Positions 42,237 to 49,564 of a stretch of DNA of 49,564 nucleotides are shown one piece after another. Positions within the stretch are counted from its first letter, which is position 1. Each line of letters starts with the position of its first letter. The notes under the pieces are model-generated. The model saw only the letters and a program-made list of their open reading frames with translations, had not been told where the DNA came from and did not search any database. The position numbers were made by a program, and so were the translations under genes. Source of the stretch: Bacilli bacterium (GTDB lineage Bacteria; Bacillota_I; Bacilli_A; ML615J-28; CAG-698); NCBI GenBank assembly GCA_017617065.1, contig JAFZWP010000015.1, positions 1 to 49,564 on the forward strand. Reading direction: 5' to 3'.

Positions 42237-42557
42237 TTATAATTTAATATTTACTGGAGTTCCATCATCATTTGGGTGATCTTTTAAATATTCAAGGATT
42301 GGGTTATATGTAGTCTCTAATTTACCTGGGCGACATTTTGATAAATTGCCAGCTTCCCCTTTAACAATAGCAGCCGCAAACCCTTTACATCCAGCATATC
42401 CACAGCTTCCGCAGTTCGCATTTGGAAGCATCTTTGCTACTTCTTCAATACGATTATCTTCTTTAACATAAAACACTTTACTAGCTATAGCTAAGCCTAA
42501 TCCAAATAATAGACCTAAACCAGCTAATACTATAAAAGCCCATAAAACCGGCAACAT
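42237..42557 (-). CDS. rnfB: Short RnfB-like subunit lacking ferredoxin domains
   Basis: 106 residues, less than half the usual RnfB. It has the N-terminal membrane anchor (about 4-28) and the [4Fe-4S] domain (ANCGSCGYAGCKGFAAAIVK near 48, closing Cys in LSKCRPGK), then only a short tail (TTYNPILEYLKDHPNDDG) and a stop followed directly by the terminator. The two ferredoxin-like clusters of normal RnfB, which accept electrons from ferredoxin, are absent, and no frameshifted continuation is seen. It is the last gene of rnfCDGEA-(60 aa)-rnfB. Confidence 0.85.
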   Translation of the reverse strand: MLPVLWAFIVLAGLGLLFGLGLAIASKVFYVKEDNRIEEVAKMLPNANCGSCGYAGCKGFAAAIVKGEAGNLSKCRPGKLETTYNPILEYLKDHPNDDGTPVNIKL

Positions 42558-42739
42558 TATTTTTCCTCCTTACGTAAAGAACATAATTTGTTTTGGCAAG
42601 CAGCACATTTACTTGCTTCTATTTTTAAATCTTGGCATTCTTTAGGAATTGGTGTTTTCTTGTTTAGAATATAACTAACAAAAAACACTGCTACTAATAA
42701 TCCTATAGCCACAATTGCAATAATTAATTCTTTTGTCAT
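42557..42739 (-). CDS. Small membrane-anchored Cys-rich protein in the rnf operon
   Basis: 60 residues: one membrane segment (about 4-24: ELIIAIVAIGLLVAVFFVSYI) and a short tail with ECQDLKIEASKCAACQNKLCS, giving C and CxxCxxxxC. It overlaps rnfA (ATGA) and rnfB by a base, so it is clearly translated as part of the operon. Four cysteines could hold a cluster or zinc. I do not recognise it as a standard Rnf subunit. It could supply an electron-relay function missing from the short RnfB. Confidence 0.65.
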   Translation of the reverse strand: MTKELIIAIVAIGLLVAVFFVSYILNKKTPIPKECQDLKIEASKCAACQNKLCSLRKEEK

Positions 42740-43317
42740 TTAATTAAACCTGTAAATCCAATAAATGCTAAGCTCATTAAAGCAGCTGTAATTAAAGCAA
42801 TTGGAATGCCTTTTAAACATTTAGGAACATTACTTGCTTCTAAGCGAACACGAATGCAAGAGAATGCAAAAATAATAATTAAGAAGCCTACACTTGTACC
42901 AACTGCATTAGCCATACTCATACCAAATGAAAGATTAGTATCAGTATTACCTTGAGCAACACCTAATACTGCACAGTTAGTAGTAATAAGTGGTAAATAT
43001 ACACCAAGAGAAGCATATAAAGACGGGCTATATTTCTTTAAAAACATTTCAATTAATTGAACAAGGGATGCAATAACTAATATATATGTAATTGTATCCA
43101 TAAAAGCGATATTTGCTGGTACTAAAATATAGTGATAAACTGGCCAACAAATTGCGCTAGCAATAACTATTACAAATATAACAGCTAGTCCCATCGATAA
43201 CGCTTCATTAGATTTTTTAGATACACCTAAGAATGGGCAAATTCCATAGAAACGATACAAAACTACGTTTTGAATCAACATGGCATTAATAATTGCTAAT
43301 ATAAATGCTACAACCAT
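42736..43317 (-). CDS. rnfA: Rnf electron transport complex subunit A
   Basis: 193 residues from the ATG with AAAGGAGG six bases upstream. Six membrane segments; family motifs NAMLIQNVVLYRFYGICPFL near 13, the Cys-containing LITTNCAVLGVA near 103, and VGTSVGFLIIIFAFSCIR near 142. RnfA and RnfE are homologous, inverted membrane subunits that hold a [2Fe-2S] cluster between conserved cysteines (C in GICPFLG and TNCAVLG). Located between rnfE and the 60-aa gene. Confidence 0.95.
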   Translation of the reverse strand: MVVAFILAIINAMLIQNVVLYRFYGICPFLGVSKKSNEALSMGLAVIFVIVIASAICWPVYHYILVPANIAFMDTITYILVIASLVQLIEMFLKKYSPSLYASLGVYLPLITTNCAVLGVAQGNTDTNLSFGMSMANAVGTSVGFLIIIFAFSCIRVRLEASNVPKCLKGIPIALITAALMSLAFIGFTGLIK

Positions 43318-43318
43318 T

Positions 43319-44023
43319 TTATGCCTCCTTTGCCTCACTAGCAATTTTTGCTAGTCTTTCTTTTTCTAATTTCGCATTAACTTTTTCTAAGTTTTCTTTT
43401 TTGTTAGCATGAAATGCTAGTATTGCTAGTATTACACCAAGTACTAAGAAAGCTCCAGCAGGCATTGTAAAGATGCTCATTGCATAATTTTGTAAAGGAG
43501 TAAAGCTTACATATGGTAAGAATGTAAAGATTTCCCCAAATGTTAAGCCACCTGTACCTAATATTTCACGTACTAAAGCCATAATAACTAGGGCTAAAGT
43601 ATAACCAATTCCCATACCAATTCCATCAAGTAAGCTAGCACCCACTCCATTTTTAGATGCAAATGCTTCGGCTCTACCTAAAACTATACAGTTAACTACG
43701 ATTAATGAAATAAATACACCAAGCGTAGAATATAGTTCTGGCAAGAACGCTTCCGATAACATCTTAACAATCGTTACGAATGTAGCGATGATTACGATAT
43801 AGCATGGAATTTTAATCTGAGACGGTATTATCTTACGAAGTAACGATATAACTACATTTGATCCAATTAATACAAATGTAAATAAGAATCCCATTCCGAT
43901 AGCACCTTCTAGCGAAGTTGTAGTAGCTAAAGATGGACATGTACCTAAAAGTAAGACAAACAAAGGGTTTTCTTTAATAATACCTTTAGTTAATTCATAT
44001 AATTTACGAGGTTTAGATTCCAT
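43319..44023 (-). CDS. rnfE: Rnf electron transport complex subunit E
   Basis: 234 residues, six membrane segments and a basic C-terminal tail. Signature segments NPLFVLLLGTCPSLATTTSL near 18 and LIVVNCIVLGRAEAFASKNG near 105 contain the paired cysteines that complete the RnfA/RnfE intramembrane cluster. The ATG overlaps the rnfG stop (TAATG) and follows AAGGAGG. Confidence 0.95.
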   Translation of the reverse strand: MESKPRKLYELTKGIIKENPLFVLLLGTCPSLATTTSLEGAIGMGFLFTFVLIGSNVVISLLRKIIPSQIKIPCYIVIIATFVTIVKMLSEAFLPELYSTLGVFISLIVVNCIVLGRAEAFASKNGVGASLLDGIGMGIGYTLALVIMALVREILGTGGLTFGEIFTFLPYVSFTPLQNYAMSIFTMPAGAFLVLGVILAILAFHANKKENLEKVNAKLEKERLAKIASEAKEA

Positions 44024-44532
44024 TAGTTCGCACCTCCTTTATAATCATTAACAGCAATTAATACGAGCTCTTTTACTAGGGTAGCTCCAAATGTAGCACC
44101 ACATGCTACATCTACATTATCGATATCAGCTACAGCGCCATTATTATATGTAGACTTAACATGATTTTTAACTTTTGATGCATATGATTGAGTGTTAGAT
44201 GTTAATACAACTTTTTCAGCTGAACCATCTAAATTAATACCAACAAGTAAGCTTATATTTCCATAAGCGTTTTTACCGCTTACTGAATAAATATAGCCTT
44301 TGACAGTCTCGCCATCTTTTACAACCCATTTCTTTTCAATTGCTTCATTCTCTCCATTTAGCTCAACTTCTTCATATGTCATATTAGGGAATATTTCGCT
44401 ACAAGCTTTTTCTTGAGCTTTAATCTTATTCTCTTTAATGATTGGCGAAGTAAAATAGTTAATAAAGGCAATTAAAATTGCACATAATCCACAAATCAAA
44501 CATAACACAATAGCAGTTTTAAAATATTTCAT
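44023..44532 (-). CDS. rnfG: Rnf electron transport complex subunit G with atypical flavin site
   Basis: 169 residues: one N-terminal membrane segment (about 6-29) and an FMN-binding domain (NAYGNISLLVGINLDG near 88, VLTSNTQSYASKV near 110). In flavinylated RnfG the FMN is attached to the last Thr/Ser of a [ST]GA[TS]x[TS] motif; here the equivalent segment near 142-149 reads ACGATFGATLV, with Cys first and Gly at the acceptor position. Everything else about the domain is typical. It may be modified at another Thr, bind FMN non-covalently, or rely on RnfD alone. Position between rnfD and rnfE is standard. Confidence 0.92.
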   Translation of the reverse strand: MKYFKTAIVLCLICGLCAILIAFINYFTSPIIKENKIKAQEKACSEIFPNMTYEEVELNGENEAIEKKWVVKDGETVKGYIYSVSGKNAYGNISLLVGINLDGSAEKVVLTSNTQSYASKVKNHVKSTYNNGAVADIDNVDVACGATFGATLVKELVLIAVNDYKGGAN

Positions 44533-44542
44533 TTTATACCTC

Positions 44543-45604
44543 CTAAAGTGCTAGTAGGATAATACCTACTAATACGGCTAGGATTGCTCCTAAAACAATA
44601 AATTGCTTGTAATTATATTTTGGACTACTCCATTTATAATAATCGATTGTTGGGACAAACATATTCATAATTAGAATTGCAAAGGCAACTCCTTCTGGGA
44701 AGGCGCCAAATAGTCTAATCAGTACGGCAAGGGCTGCTACAAGGGAACCATATAATATTCTACCAAACTTAGTAGTAGGACTAGTTACTGGATCAGTTAC
44801 CATGAAGACAGCACCAAAAATTAATCCACCTGATAATAATTGATATAACATGATATTTAGTGCATTAGCGCTATCTACTTTTAAGCCAGCAATTAACATT
44901 AAAAAGGCAAAAGTAATAATAGTAGATAACATTGCTCTAATATCAGCTGATTTACGAATTAATAAATATATTCCACCTACGATAATAGCGATTTTACCTG
45001 CTTCACCCATAGCTCCTGGTACATTACCAATAAATAAATCAAACAATTTATAATTAGTAATATTAGCAATGTTACCATTTGTATGTGCAAGTGGAGTTCC
45101 ACCAGCCACAATATCAACTATGTTAGATGATTTATGATCTAATTTAAAACAAATACTAGCAGCAACTCTACCTAAAGCGGCTGGGTTAAAGATGTTAGAA
45201 CCTAAACCACCAAATAATAATTTACCTATTACGATGCCAAATAAAGCACCCACTATTACAATCCATACACTAGTTCCTGCTGGCATAATTAATGCATAAA
45301 TTAATGCACTAATCAGGGGAGCAAGTAAGTTATTAATTGTATAGTGGCTATATGCTTCTTTTAGTTTTTCTTTAAATGTTTTCTTAGATCCATCATATTG
45401 AGGTTTGTTTACTAAATAAACAAATATAGCTTCACTTGCTAGCATTATAGCAATTGCGATTAACAATACATATATTGCACTCCAACCATACATTACACAA
45501 GAAAAGATAGTAATTGGTGTTAGCGCAATAACTACATCAAGCATCATTCGCTTGACATCGGCTTTTCTACGAATATAAGGAGCACTTTCTTTAATTAATT
45601 TCAT
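44543..45604 (-). CDS. rnfD: Rnf electron transport complex subunit D
   Basis: 353 residues, about nine to ten membrane segments. The covalent-flavin motif region reads VAGGTPLAHTNG near 167-175, with Thr in the expected acceptor position (usual form SGATPLA). Other signatures: GGLGSNIFNPAALGR near 128 and FMVTDPVTSPTTKFGRI near 256 as GAVFMVTDPVTSPTTK. It forms the membrane core with RnfA, E and G and is a presumed ion-translocating part. GGTG precedes the ATG. Confidence 0.95.
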   Translation of the reverse strand: MKLIKESAPYIRRKADVKRMMLDVVIALTPITIFSCVMYGWSAIYVLLIAIAIMLASEAIFVYLVNKPQYDGSKKTFKEKLKEAYSHYTINNLLAPLISALIYALIMPAGTSVWIVIVGALFGIVIGKLLFGGLGSNIFNPAALGRVAASICFKLDHKSSNIVDIVAGGTPLAHTNGNIANITNYKLFDLFIGNVPGAMGEAGKIAIIVGGIYLLIRKSADIRAMLSTIITFAFLMLIAGLKVDSANALNIMLYQLLSGGLIFGAVFMVTDPVTSPTTKFGRILYGSLVAALAVLIRLFGAFPEGVAFAILIMNMFVPTIDYYKWSSPKYNYKQFIVLGAILAVLVGIILLAL

Positions 45605-45607
45605 AGT

Positions 45608-46900
45608 TTACACCATCTTCTTAGCTTTCCTTACAAATTCAGTAACTGGTATCTTAGATGTACATGAATATGTACAAAGTCCACATTCAATACATCTTTT
45701 CAGATTCATAGCTTTTAAAGCATCGGTATCTTTTGCTTTATATGCGTTCATAATTTGAACTGGCTTTAGGCCAACTGGACAACTTAATACGCAGCTTCCG
45801 CATCTAACGCACGGCTCTTCAACCCAGTTCTTTTTATTCATAACAATAACACTAGTTACAGTTTTAGATATAACAGCATCATCTCTAACTAGGCTTGCAC
45901 CCATCATCGGTCCGCCTAAAATAAATATCTTATCTGAATCATCAGTGTAGCCATTACATTTTTCAATTAATTCTTGAATTGATGTACCAACTCTTACTCT
46001 AAAGTTTTGAGGGAACTTAATGCCATCTCCAGTTAAAGTAAAATTACGTTTAACAACTGGCATATTATATCTAACAGCTTTATATAAACCTACTATTGTA
46101 CTAACATTAAAATTCATAATGCCATATTTTGCAGGTAATACTCCACTTGGTATTTCAATACCAGTAGCACTCTTAATCATAGCTATTTCCCAACCTTGAG
46201 GGTAGAAATTACCAACTCGTGCGATTTCGATATTATATTCAGGATATCTTTTTGCTACTGCATGTAATACTTCATATATATCTTGATGCTTTTCTTTAAC
46301 GGCAATTATAGCTTTTTTCGCATCAAATGCTTGTAATGCGTATCCAATTCCTCGCATAATACGATCAGGAAATTCCATCATTAAACGATAATCACTTGTT
46401 AGATATGGTTCACATTCAATACCATTAATGATAATTGTATCAATTGGGTCTTTTGTTTGGAACTTTACATATGTAGGGAAAGAACTGCCGCCTAGACCAA
46501 CTAGCGCACAATCTTTAACGATTTTAATAAAATCTTCTCTAGTTAATGCTTTAATTTCTTCTGGAGTACGTTCGTGAATTGTATCGCAGTATGTATCTTG
46601 CTTATCATTTTTAATTTTAATAAAATCCACAAGTTTTCCACTACGATGAAACTTCTTTACAATTCCTTCAACTTCACCTGATACAGTAGAATGAATTGGT
46701 TGTTCAAAGAATGGTCCATGACGTAGGCCAATTACTTGACCAAGTAATACTTTATCACCAGGTTTAACATATACTTCACCAGTTGCGCATCTTGCATTAG
46801 TTACAGATATATATACGTAATCTGGATCAGTATAACGTACGCTAGGTAAATACTTAGTTAGTGTTTTAATATCTTCAATTTTTTTAGTTTTTCCAATCAT
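45608..46900 (-). CDS. rnfC: Rnf electron transport complex subunit C
   Basis: 430 residues. N-terminal biotinyl-like barrel (KPGDKVLLGQVIG near 43), NAD/FMN-binding domain (LVGLGGSSFPTYVKF near 129 with GIECEPYLTSDYRLMM near 157), SLBB-like region, and two [4Fe-4S] motifs CVRCGSCVLSCPVG near 367 and CIECGLCTYSCTSKIP near 405. It is the NADH-interacting cytoplasmic subunit. It leads the operon; AAAGGA precedes the ATG. Confidence 0.96.
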   Translation of the reverse strand: MIGKTKKIEDIKTLTKYLPSVRYTDPDYVYISVTNARCATGEVYVKPGDKVLLGQVIGLRHGPFFEQPIHSTVSGEVEGIVKKFHRSGKLVDFIKIKNDKQDTYCDTIHERTPEEIKALTREDFIKIVKDCALVGLGGSSFPTYVKFQTKDPIDTIIINGIECEPYLTSDYRLMMEFPDRIMRGIGYALQAFDAKKAIIAVKEKHQDIYEVLHAVAKRYPEYNIEIARVGNFYPQGWEIAMIKSATGIEIPSGVLPAKYGIMNFNVSTIVGLYKAVRYNMPVVKRNFTLTGDGIKFPQNFRVRVGTSIQELIEKCNGYTDDSDKIFILGGPMMGASLVRDDAVISKTVTSVIVMNKKNWVEEPCVRCGSCVLSCPVGLKPVQIMNAYKAKDTDALKAMNLKRCIECGLCTYSCTSKIPVTEFVRKAKKMV

Positions 46901-46936
46901 TGCTTTTTCCTTTCTAAAAAAATCACTTCAAAATAA

Positions 46937-46965
46937 ATTTTATAATACTTTTATCCTTTTGTAAA
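46937..46965 (-). promoter_or_regulatory. Promoter of the rnf operon
   Basis: TTTACA (46960-46965), 17-base spacer, TAAAAT (46937-46942). Confidence 0.6.
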
Positions 46966-46971
46966 GAAACG

Positions 46972-47006
46972 AAATAGATATCTAACGCGCTGTTAGATAT
47001 CTATTT
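46972..47006 (-). terminator. Terminator-like hairpin after the HD-GYP gene
   Basis: AATAGATATCTAAC pairs with GTTAGATATCTATT around a short loop; the following bases on the minus strand are T-rich but interrupted (TTTCGTTTCTTT). Confidence 0.65.
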
Positions 47007-47016
47007 TTATAAATAT

Positions 47017-48357
47017 TTATTTATTATATGTTACATTTTTAACTTCATCAGTTGCCTTTATAAATGCATCTACAATTTTAGGATCAAAATGCGTGCCACT
47101 TTCTTTTTTAATGAGATCTACGGCATCATCAAATTTAAGTGGCTCTTTATAACTTCTTTTTGAAACTAGCGCATCAAATACATCAGCTACTGCCATAATA
47201 CGAGCTGAAAGAGGTATATCTTCACCTGATAATTTTTGGGGATATCCTTTTCCATCCCATTTTTCATGATGACAATATGCAAGGTTACGTGCCTCATTTA
47301 AATAGCCTGATGATTCTTCAGATACCATATCAATTGCACTAGTAATGATATTTTTACCAGCAATTGTATGACTTTTAATTATTTCAAATTCTTCATCGGT
47401 TAGTCCGCTTGTTTTATTTAAAATTGCATCAGGGATTTGAATTTTACCAATATCATGAAGTGGAGCTGAACGTACAACATCTTCTATATATTCATCAGTT
47501 AACTCGTTAGCATACACTCCATCTTTTTTTAACTGGTTCATAATAACTCTAGCGTATTCTGCTGTCTTTTTAATATGGTCGCCGGTACATTTATCGCGGC
47601 TTTCGACTAAATCAGCAAGTACCATAATTAGACCATTTTGCATATGTGATATAGATTTTGTTTGTTTTTCGTAAGTTTCCGTTTGATTCTTTAGAATAAC
47701 GAAGTACATAAAAACTGAACTTGCTGTTGTAGCAAAAATTATGTATTGAATTCCATATGAAAAACTTTGAATTATAATCGCTATTACTGGAGCAACTAGG
47801 TATGTCCAAAATGATATTCTTACACGGTTATTTATGTTTTTACCATATATGATTAATATAACCATGCCAAGAACTAGCATTACAACAGGAATGACGTTAT
47901 ATAAATTATATCCTACACCTCTATGATACATATTATTTTCGTCAAAGAAAAACGGAAAGTTAGTAGCACTGCCAATTATTACTGCTATGGAATGAGTAGC
48001 AAATAATATATGCAAAATAAGTGATATCTTTTTTGCTTTAGCTTTTGGCATGGACATAGATAGCAAAAGTAGAGACATTAAATATGCTGTTCCACAAGAA
48101 GCAACACCTTCGATGCATGGGAGTATATATAGTATTGTTCTAACTATATTTCCTGGTTGTCCTTCCATTATTTGTCTTGCAAGATGGGCACCCATATTTA
48201 AAATTAAACCTGGTAAAATCAGTGTGAAGTAACGTTTAATATCTTTTTGTAGGTTTGATGATGTGCTGATGTGTATAAAACACATTGTACATATACCTAT
48301 ACCCATTGCAATTATAATTGTATTAATAAGATTAACTGTTGTAATCTGAAATATCAT
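47017..48357 (-). CDS. Membrane HD-GYP domain protein, putative c-di-GMP phosphodiesterase
   Basis: 446 residues. The N-terminal half has about seven to eight membrane segments (to about residue 225) of the sensor type seen in histidine kinases, with no extended outside loop. A linker (YEKQTKSISHMQNGLIMVLA) leads to the HD-GYP domain: TGDHIKKTAEYARVI near 257, HDIGKIQIPDAIL near 300 and HHEKWDGKGYPQKLSG near 364, with late ADVFDALVSKRSYKEP. All metal and GYP residues are present, so it is probably active. The input signal is unknown; no GGDEF protein is in the window. Monocistronic. Confidence 0.9.
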   Translation of the reverse strand: MIFQITTVNLINTIIIAMGIGICTMCFIHISTSSNLQKDIKRYFTLILPGLILNMGAHLARQIMEGQPGNIVRTILYILPCIEGVASCGTAYLMSLLLLSMSMPKAKAKKISLILHILFATHSIAVIIGSATNFPFFFDENNMYHRGVGYNLYNVIPVVMLVLGMVILIIYGKNINNRVRISFWTYLVAPVIAIIIQSFSYGIQYIIFATTASSVFMYFVILKNQTETYEKQTKSISHMQNGLIMVLADLVESRDKCTGDHIKKTAEYARVIMNQLKKDGVYANELTDEYIEDVVRSAPLHDIGKIQIPDAILNKTSGLTDEEFEIIKSHTIAGKNIITSAIDMVSEESSGYLNEARNLAYCHHEKWDGKGYPQKLSGEDIPLSARIMAVADVFDALVSKRSYKEPLKFDDAVDLIKKESGTHFDPKIVDAFIKATDEVKNVTYNK

Positions 48358-48391
48358 ATATCTTTCCTCTTAATTATTCATATCTAATTCC

Positions 48392-48420
48392 ATTATATCT
48401 TATCTATTTTTATCGCACAA
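48392..48420 (-). promoter_or_regulatory. Promoter of the HD-GYP gene
   Basis: TTGTGC (48415-48420), 17-base spacer, TATAAT (48392-48397), directly after the tRNA-cluster terminator. Confidence 0.65.
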
Positions 48421-48421
48421 T

Positions 48422-48457
48422 AAAAAAACTTCTCTTGTTCTATAACAAAAGAAGTTT
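48422..48457 (-). terminator. Terminator of the rRNA-tRNA operon
   Basis: AAACTTCT-TTTGTT pairs with AACAAG-AGAAGTTT around a short loop with one bulge or mismatch, then TTTTTTTATTG on the minus strand. It follows tRNA-Ser, the last gene of the cluster. Confidence 0.85.
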
Positions 48458-48463
48458 ATTTAA

Positions 48464-48552
48464 TGGCGGAGGTAGTAGGATTTGAACCCACGCGCGCTCT
48501 CACGCCTTGCGGTTTTCAAGACCGCCCCCTTCAGCCACTTGGGTATACCTCC
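48464..48552 (-). tRNA. tRNA-Ser(TGA)
   Basis: Class II tRNA with a long variable arm, anticodon loop CTTGAAA, acceptor GGAGGTA/TACCTCC, encoded CCA. Last gene of the cluster. Confidence 0.95.
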
Positions 48553-48559
48553 AAAAAAA

Positions 48560-48635
48560 TGGTGGTTCAGGGCGGGATCGAACCGCCGACACTTGGATTT
48601 TCAGTCCAATGCTCTACCGACTGAGCTACCGAACC
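48560..48635 (-). tRNA. tRNA-Phe(GAA)
   Basis: Cloverleaf complete, anticodon loop CTGAAAA, encoded CCA. Confidence 0.95.
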
Positions 48636-48653
48636 ATATTAAATTTTAAAAAC

Positions 48654-48729
48654 TGGCGGTCTTGACGGGACTTGAACCCGCGATCTCCAGTGTGACAGAC
48701 TGGCATGTTAACCACTACACCACAAGACC
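48654..48729 (-). tRNA. tRNA-Asp(GTC)
   Basis: Anticodon loop CTGTCAC, discriminator G, acceptor GGTCTTG/CAAGACC, encoded CCA. Confidence 0.95.
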
Positions 48730-48732
48730 ACA

Positions 48733-48808
<76 letters not shown>

Positions 48809-48817
48809 ATGTTATTC

Positions 48818-48894
48818 TGGTGGACCCACTAGGACTCGAACCTAGGACCGACCGGTTATGAGCCGGGAGCTCTGACCAACTGAGCTATGGGTCC
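48818..48894 (-). tRNA. tRNA-Ile2(CAT), lysidine type
   Basis: CAT anticodon in loop CTCATAA, acceptor GGACCCA; the body follows the B. subtilis tRNA-Ile2 pattern rather than elongator Met. It would need TilS to read AUA. It sits between elongator Met and fMet, the same order as in B. subtilis trnB. CCA encoded. Confidence 0.8.
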
Positions 48895-48898
48895 GAAA

Positions 48899-48975
48899 TG
48901 GTAGCGGAGGGGGGATTCGAACCCTCGACCTCCCGGGTATGAACCGGACGCTCTAGCCAGCTAAGCTACTCCGCC
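48899..48975 (-). tRNA. Elongator tRNA-Met(CAT)
   Basis: Anticodon loop TTCATAC, acceptor GGCGGAG paired, GTAGCTTAGCTGG D-arm; typical elongator Met. CCA encoded. Confidence 0.9.
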
Positions 48976-49000
48976 AGATTAAGTTATTTTCTTTTAAAAA

Positions 49001-49076
49001 TGGTGGATCCTGTCGGGATCGAACCGGCGACCTCCTGCGTGCAAAACAGGCGCTCTCCCAGCTGAGCTAAGGACCC
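49001..49076 (-). tRNA. tRNA-Ala(TGC)
   Basis: Anticodon loop TTTGCAC; the acceptor stem contains the G3-U70 pair that identifies alanine tRNAs. CCA encoded. Confidence 0.95.
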
Positions 49077-49084
49077 ACTAAAAT

Positions 49085-49171
49085 TGGTGCTTAAGGTGGG
49101 AATCGAACCCACACGGTATTGCTACCACAGGATTTTAAGTCCTGCGCGTCTACCTATTCCGCCACTCAAGC
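49085..49171 (-). tRNA. tRNA-Leu(TAA)
   Basis: Class II tRNA with long variable arm, anticodon loop CTTAAAA, discriminator A, CCA encoded. Confidence 0.95.
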
Positions 49172-49190
49172 ATATTTTTTTCAAGGAGAA

Positions 49191-49266
49191 TGGTGTCTCC
49201 GAAGTGATTCGAACACTCGACCCACTGATTAAAAGTCAGTTGCTCTACCGGCTGAGCTACGGAGAC
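49191..49266 (-). tRNA. tRNA-Lys(TTT)
   Basis: Anticodon loop CTTTTAA, acceptor GTCTCCG/CGGAGAC, CCA encoded. Confidence 0.95.
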
Positions 49267-49269
49267 AGA

Positions 49270-49346
<77 letters not shown>

Positions 49347-49349
49347 AAA

Positions 49350-49425
49350 TGGTGCGGAATGACGGGCTCGAACCGCCGACCCTCTGCTTGTAAGGCAGAT
49401 GCTCTCCCAGCTGAGCTAATTCCGC
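49350..49425 (-). tRNA. tRNA-Val(TAC)
   Basis: Anticodon loop CTTACAA, acceptor GCGGAAT/ATTCCGC, CCA encoded. It is the first tRNA after 5S rRNA. Confidence 0.95.
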
Positions 49426-49438
49426 GTTAGAAATAAAG

Positions 49439-49551
49439 TTGGCAACTACCTACTTTTGCAGGGTAAAGACCCAACTATCATCGGCGTAAAAGTGCTTAAC
49501 TTCTGTGTTCGGGATGGGAACAGGTGTATCCACTTTGCTATCGTCACCATA
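49439..49551 (-). rRNA. rrf: 5S ribosomal RNA
   Basis: About 112 bases with the conserved loop CCCATCCCGAACACAGAAG and a closing helix pairing TGGTGAC with GTTGCCA. It is followed on the minus strand by the tRNA cluster, so the 16S and 23S genes should lie beyond the right window edge. Confidence 0.95.
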
Positions 49552-49564
49552 CTTTCTTTCAAAA

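Noticed and set aside
42100..42240. Frameshifted continuation of rnfB encoding the missing ferredoxin domain
   Set aside because: The stop is followed within a few bases by a strong terminator and then the rlmI promoter. No CxxCxxC-rich frame was seen in any phase.

Overview
The window is AT-rich bacterial chromosome in which every convincing gene lies on the minus strand, so all of it is transcribed in one direction. Strong AGGAGG ribosome binding sites, sigma-A type promoters (many with an extended TGn-TATAAT box), dense overlapping operons and B. subtilis-like gene order (tmk-holB-ricT-yabB; ecfA1-ecfA2-ecfT-truA; 5S rRNA followed by Val-Thr-Lys-Leu tRNAs) point to a low-GC Firmicute (Bacilli or Mollicutes-like, anaerobic, probably gut). 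TGA is used as stop and TGG encodes Trp, so the code is standard. The species cannot be named from the sequence alone.

Layout, left to right. 1-1300: a truncated GNAT acetyltransferase and a two-gene orphan module with a membrane protein. 1338-4913: pyruvate:ferredoxin oxidoreductase with its own promoter and a 15-bp palindrome in the leader. 5041-10250: an orphan AbiEi-like antitoxin, a PHP phosphatase, a TerB-like protein and the yabB-ricT-holB-tmk replication/RNA cluster. 10295-14441: an ECF sigma factor, a membrane anti-sigma-like protein and a secreted subtilase. 14573-17040: a 605-aa anchored exported protein, then about 560 bp of noncoding AT-rich DNA with repeats. 17045-20382: truA and the shared ECF transporter module. 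20563-24367: a small protein with a HEPN motif and a four-gene sodium-pumping oxaloacetate decarboxylase. 24578-28253: rpsD with a structured leader, a RibU-like S component, tpiA and pgk. 28377-31969: an orphan sugar-ABC ATPase, a PucR-like regulator and an accessory islet with gene remnants. 32075-38934: an HndABCD-type [FeFe] hydrogenase operon with five embedded regulatory-looking genes. 39073-46900: rlmI-apbE-NusG_II-Gx, then rnfCDGEA, a small Cys protein and a short rnfB. 47017-48357: an HD-GYP protein. 48464-49551: eleven tRNAs and a 5S rRNA, the downstream end of an rRNA operon that continues past the right edge.

The metabolic genes fit together as an anaerobic fermentation. Glycolysis (tpiA, pgk) yields pyruvate; the ferredoxin oxidoreductase makes acetyl-CoA and reduced ferredoxin; the NAD-linked, probably electron-confurcating hydrogenase disposes of ferredoxin and NADH electrons as H2; Rnf exchanges electrons between ferredoxin and NAD with ion pumping; the oxaloacetate decarboxylase adds a second sodium pump. 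ApbE is the expected flavin-loading enzyme for RnfG/RnfD.

The observations most worth a second look are: an anti-sigma-like protein whose C-terminus resembles the propeptide of the protease encoded next to it; an RnfB lacking its ferredoxin domains next to a small CxxC protein; an RnfG whose usual flavinylation residue is replaced; the DRTGG/HATPase/PHP cassette inside the hydrogenase operon; and a long-range paired leader before rpsD.
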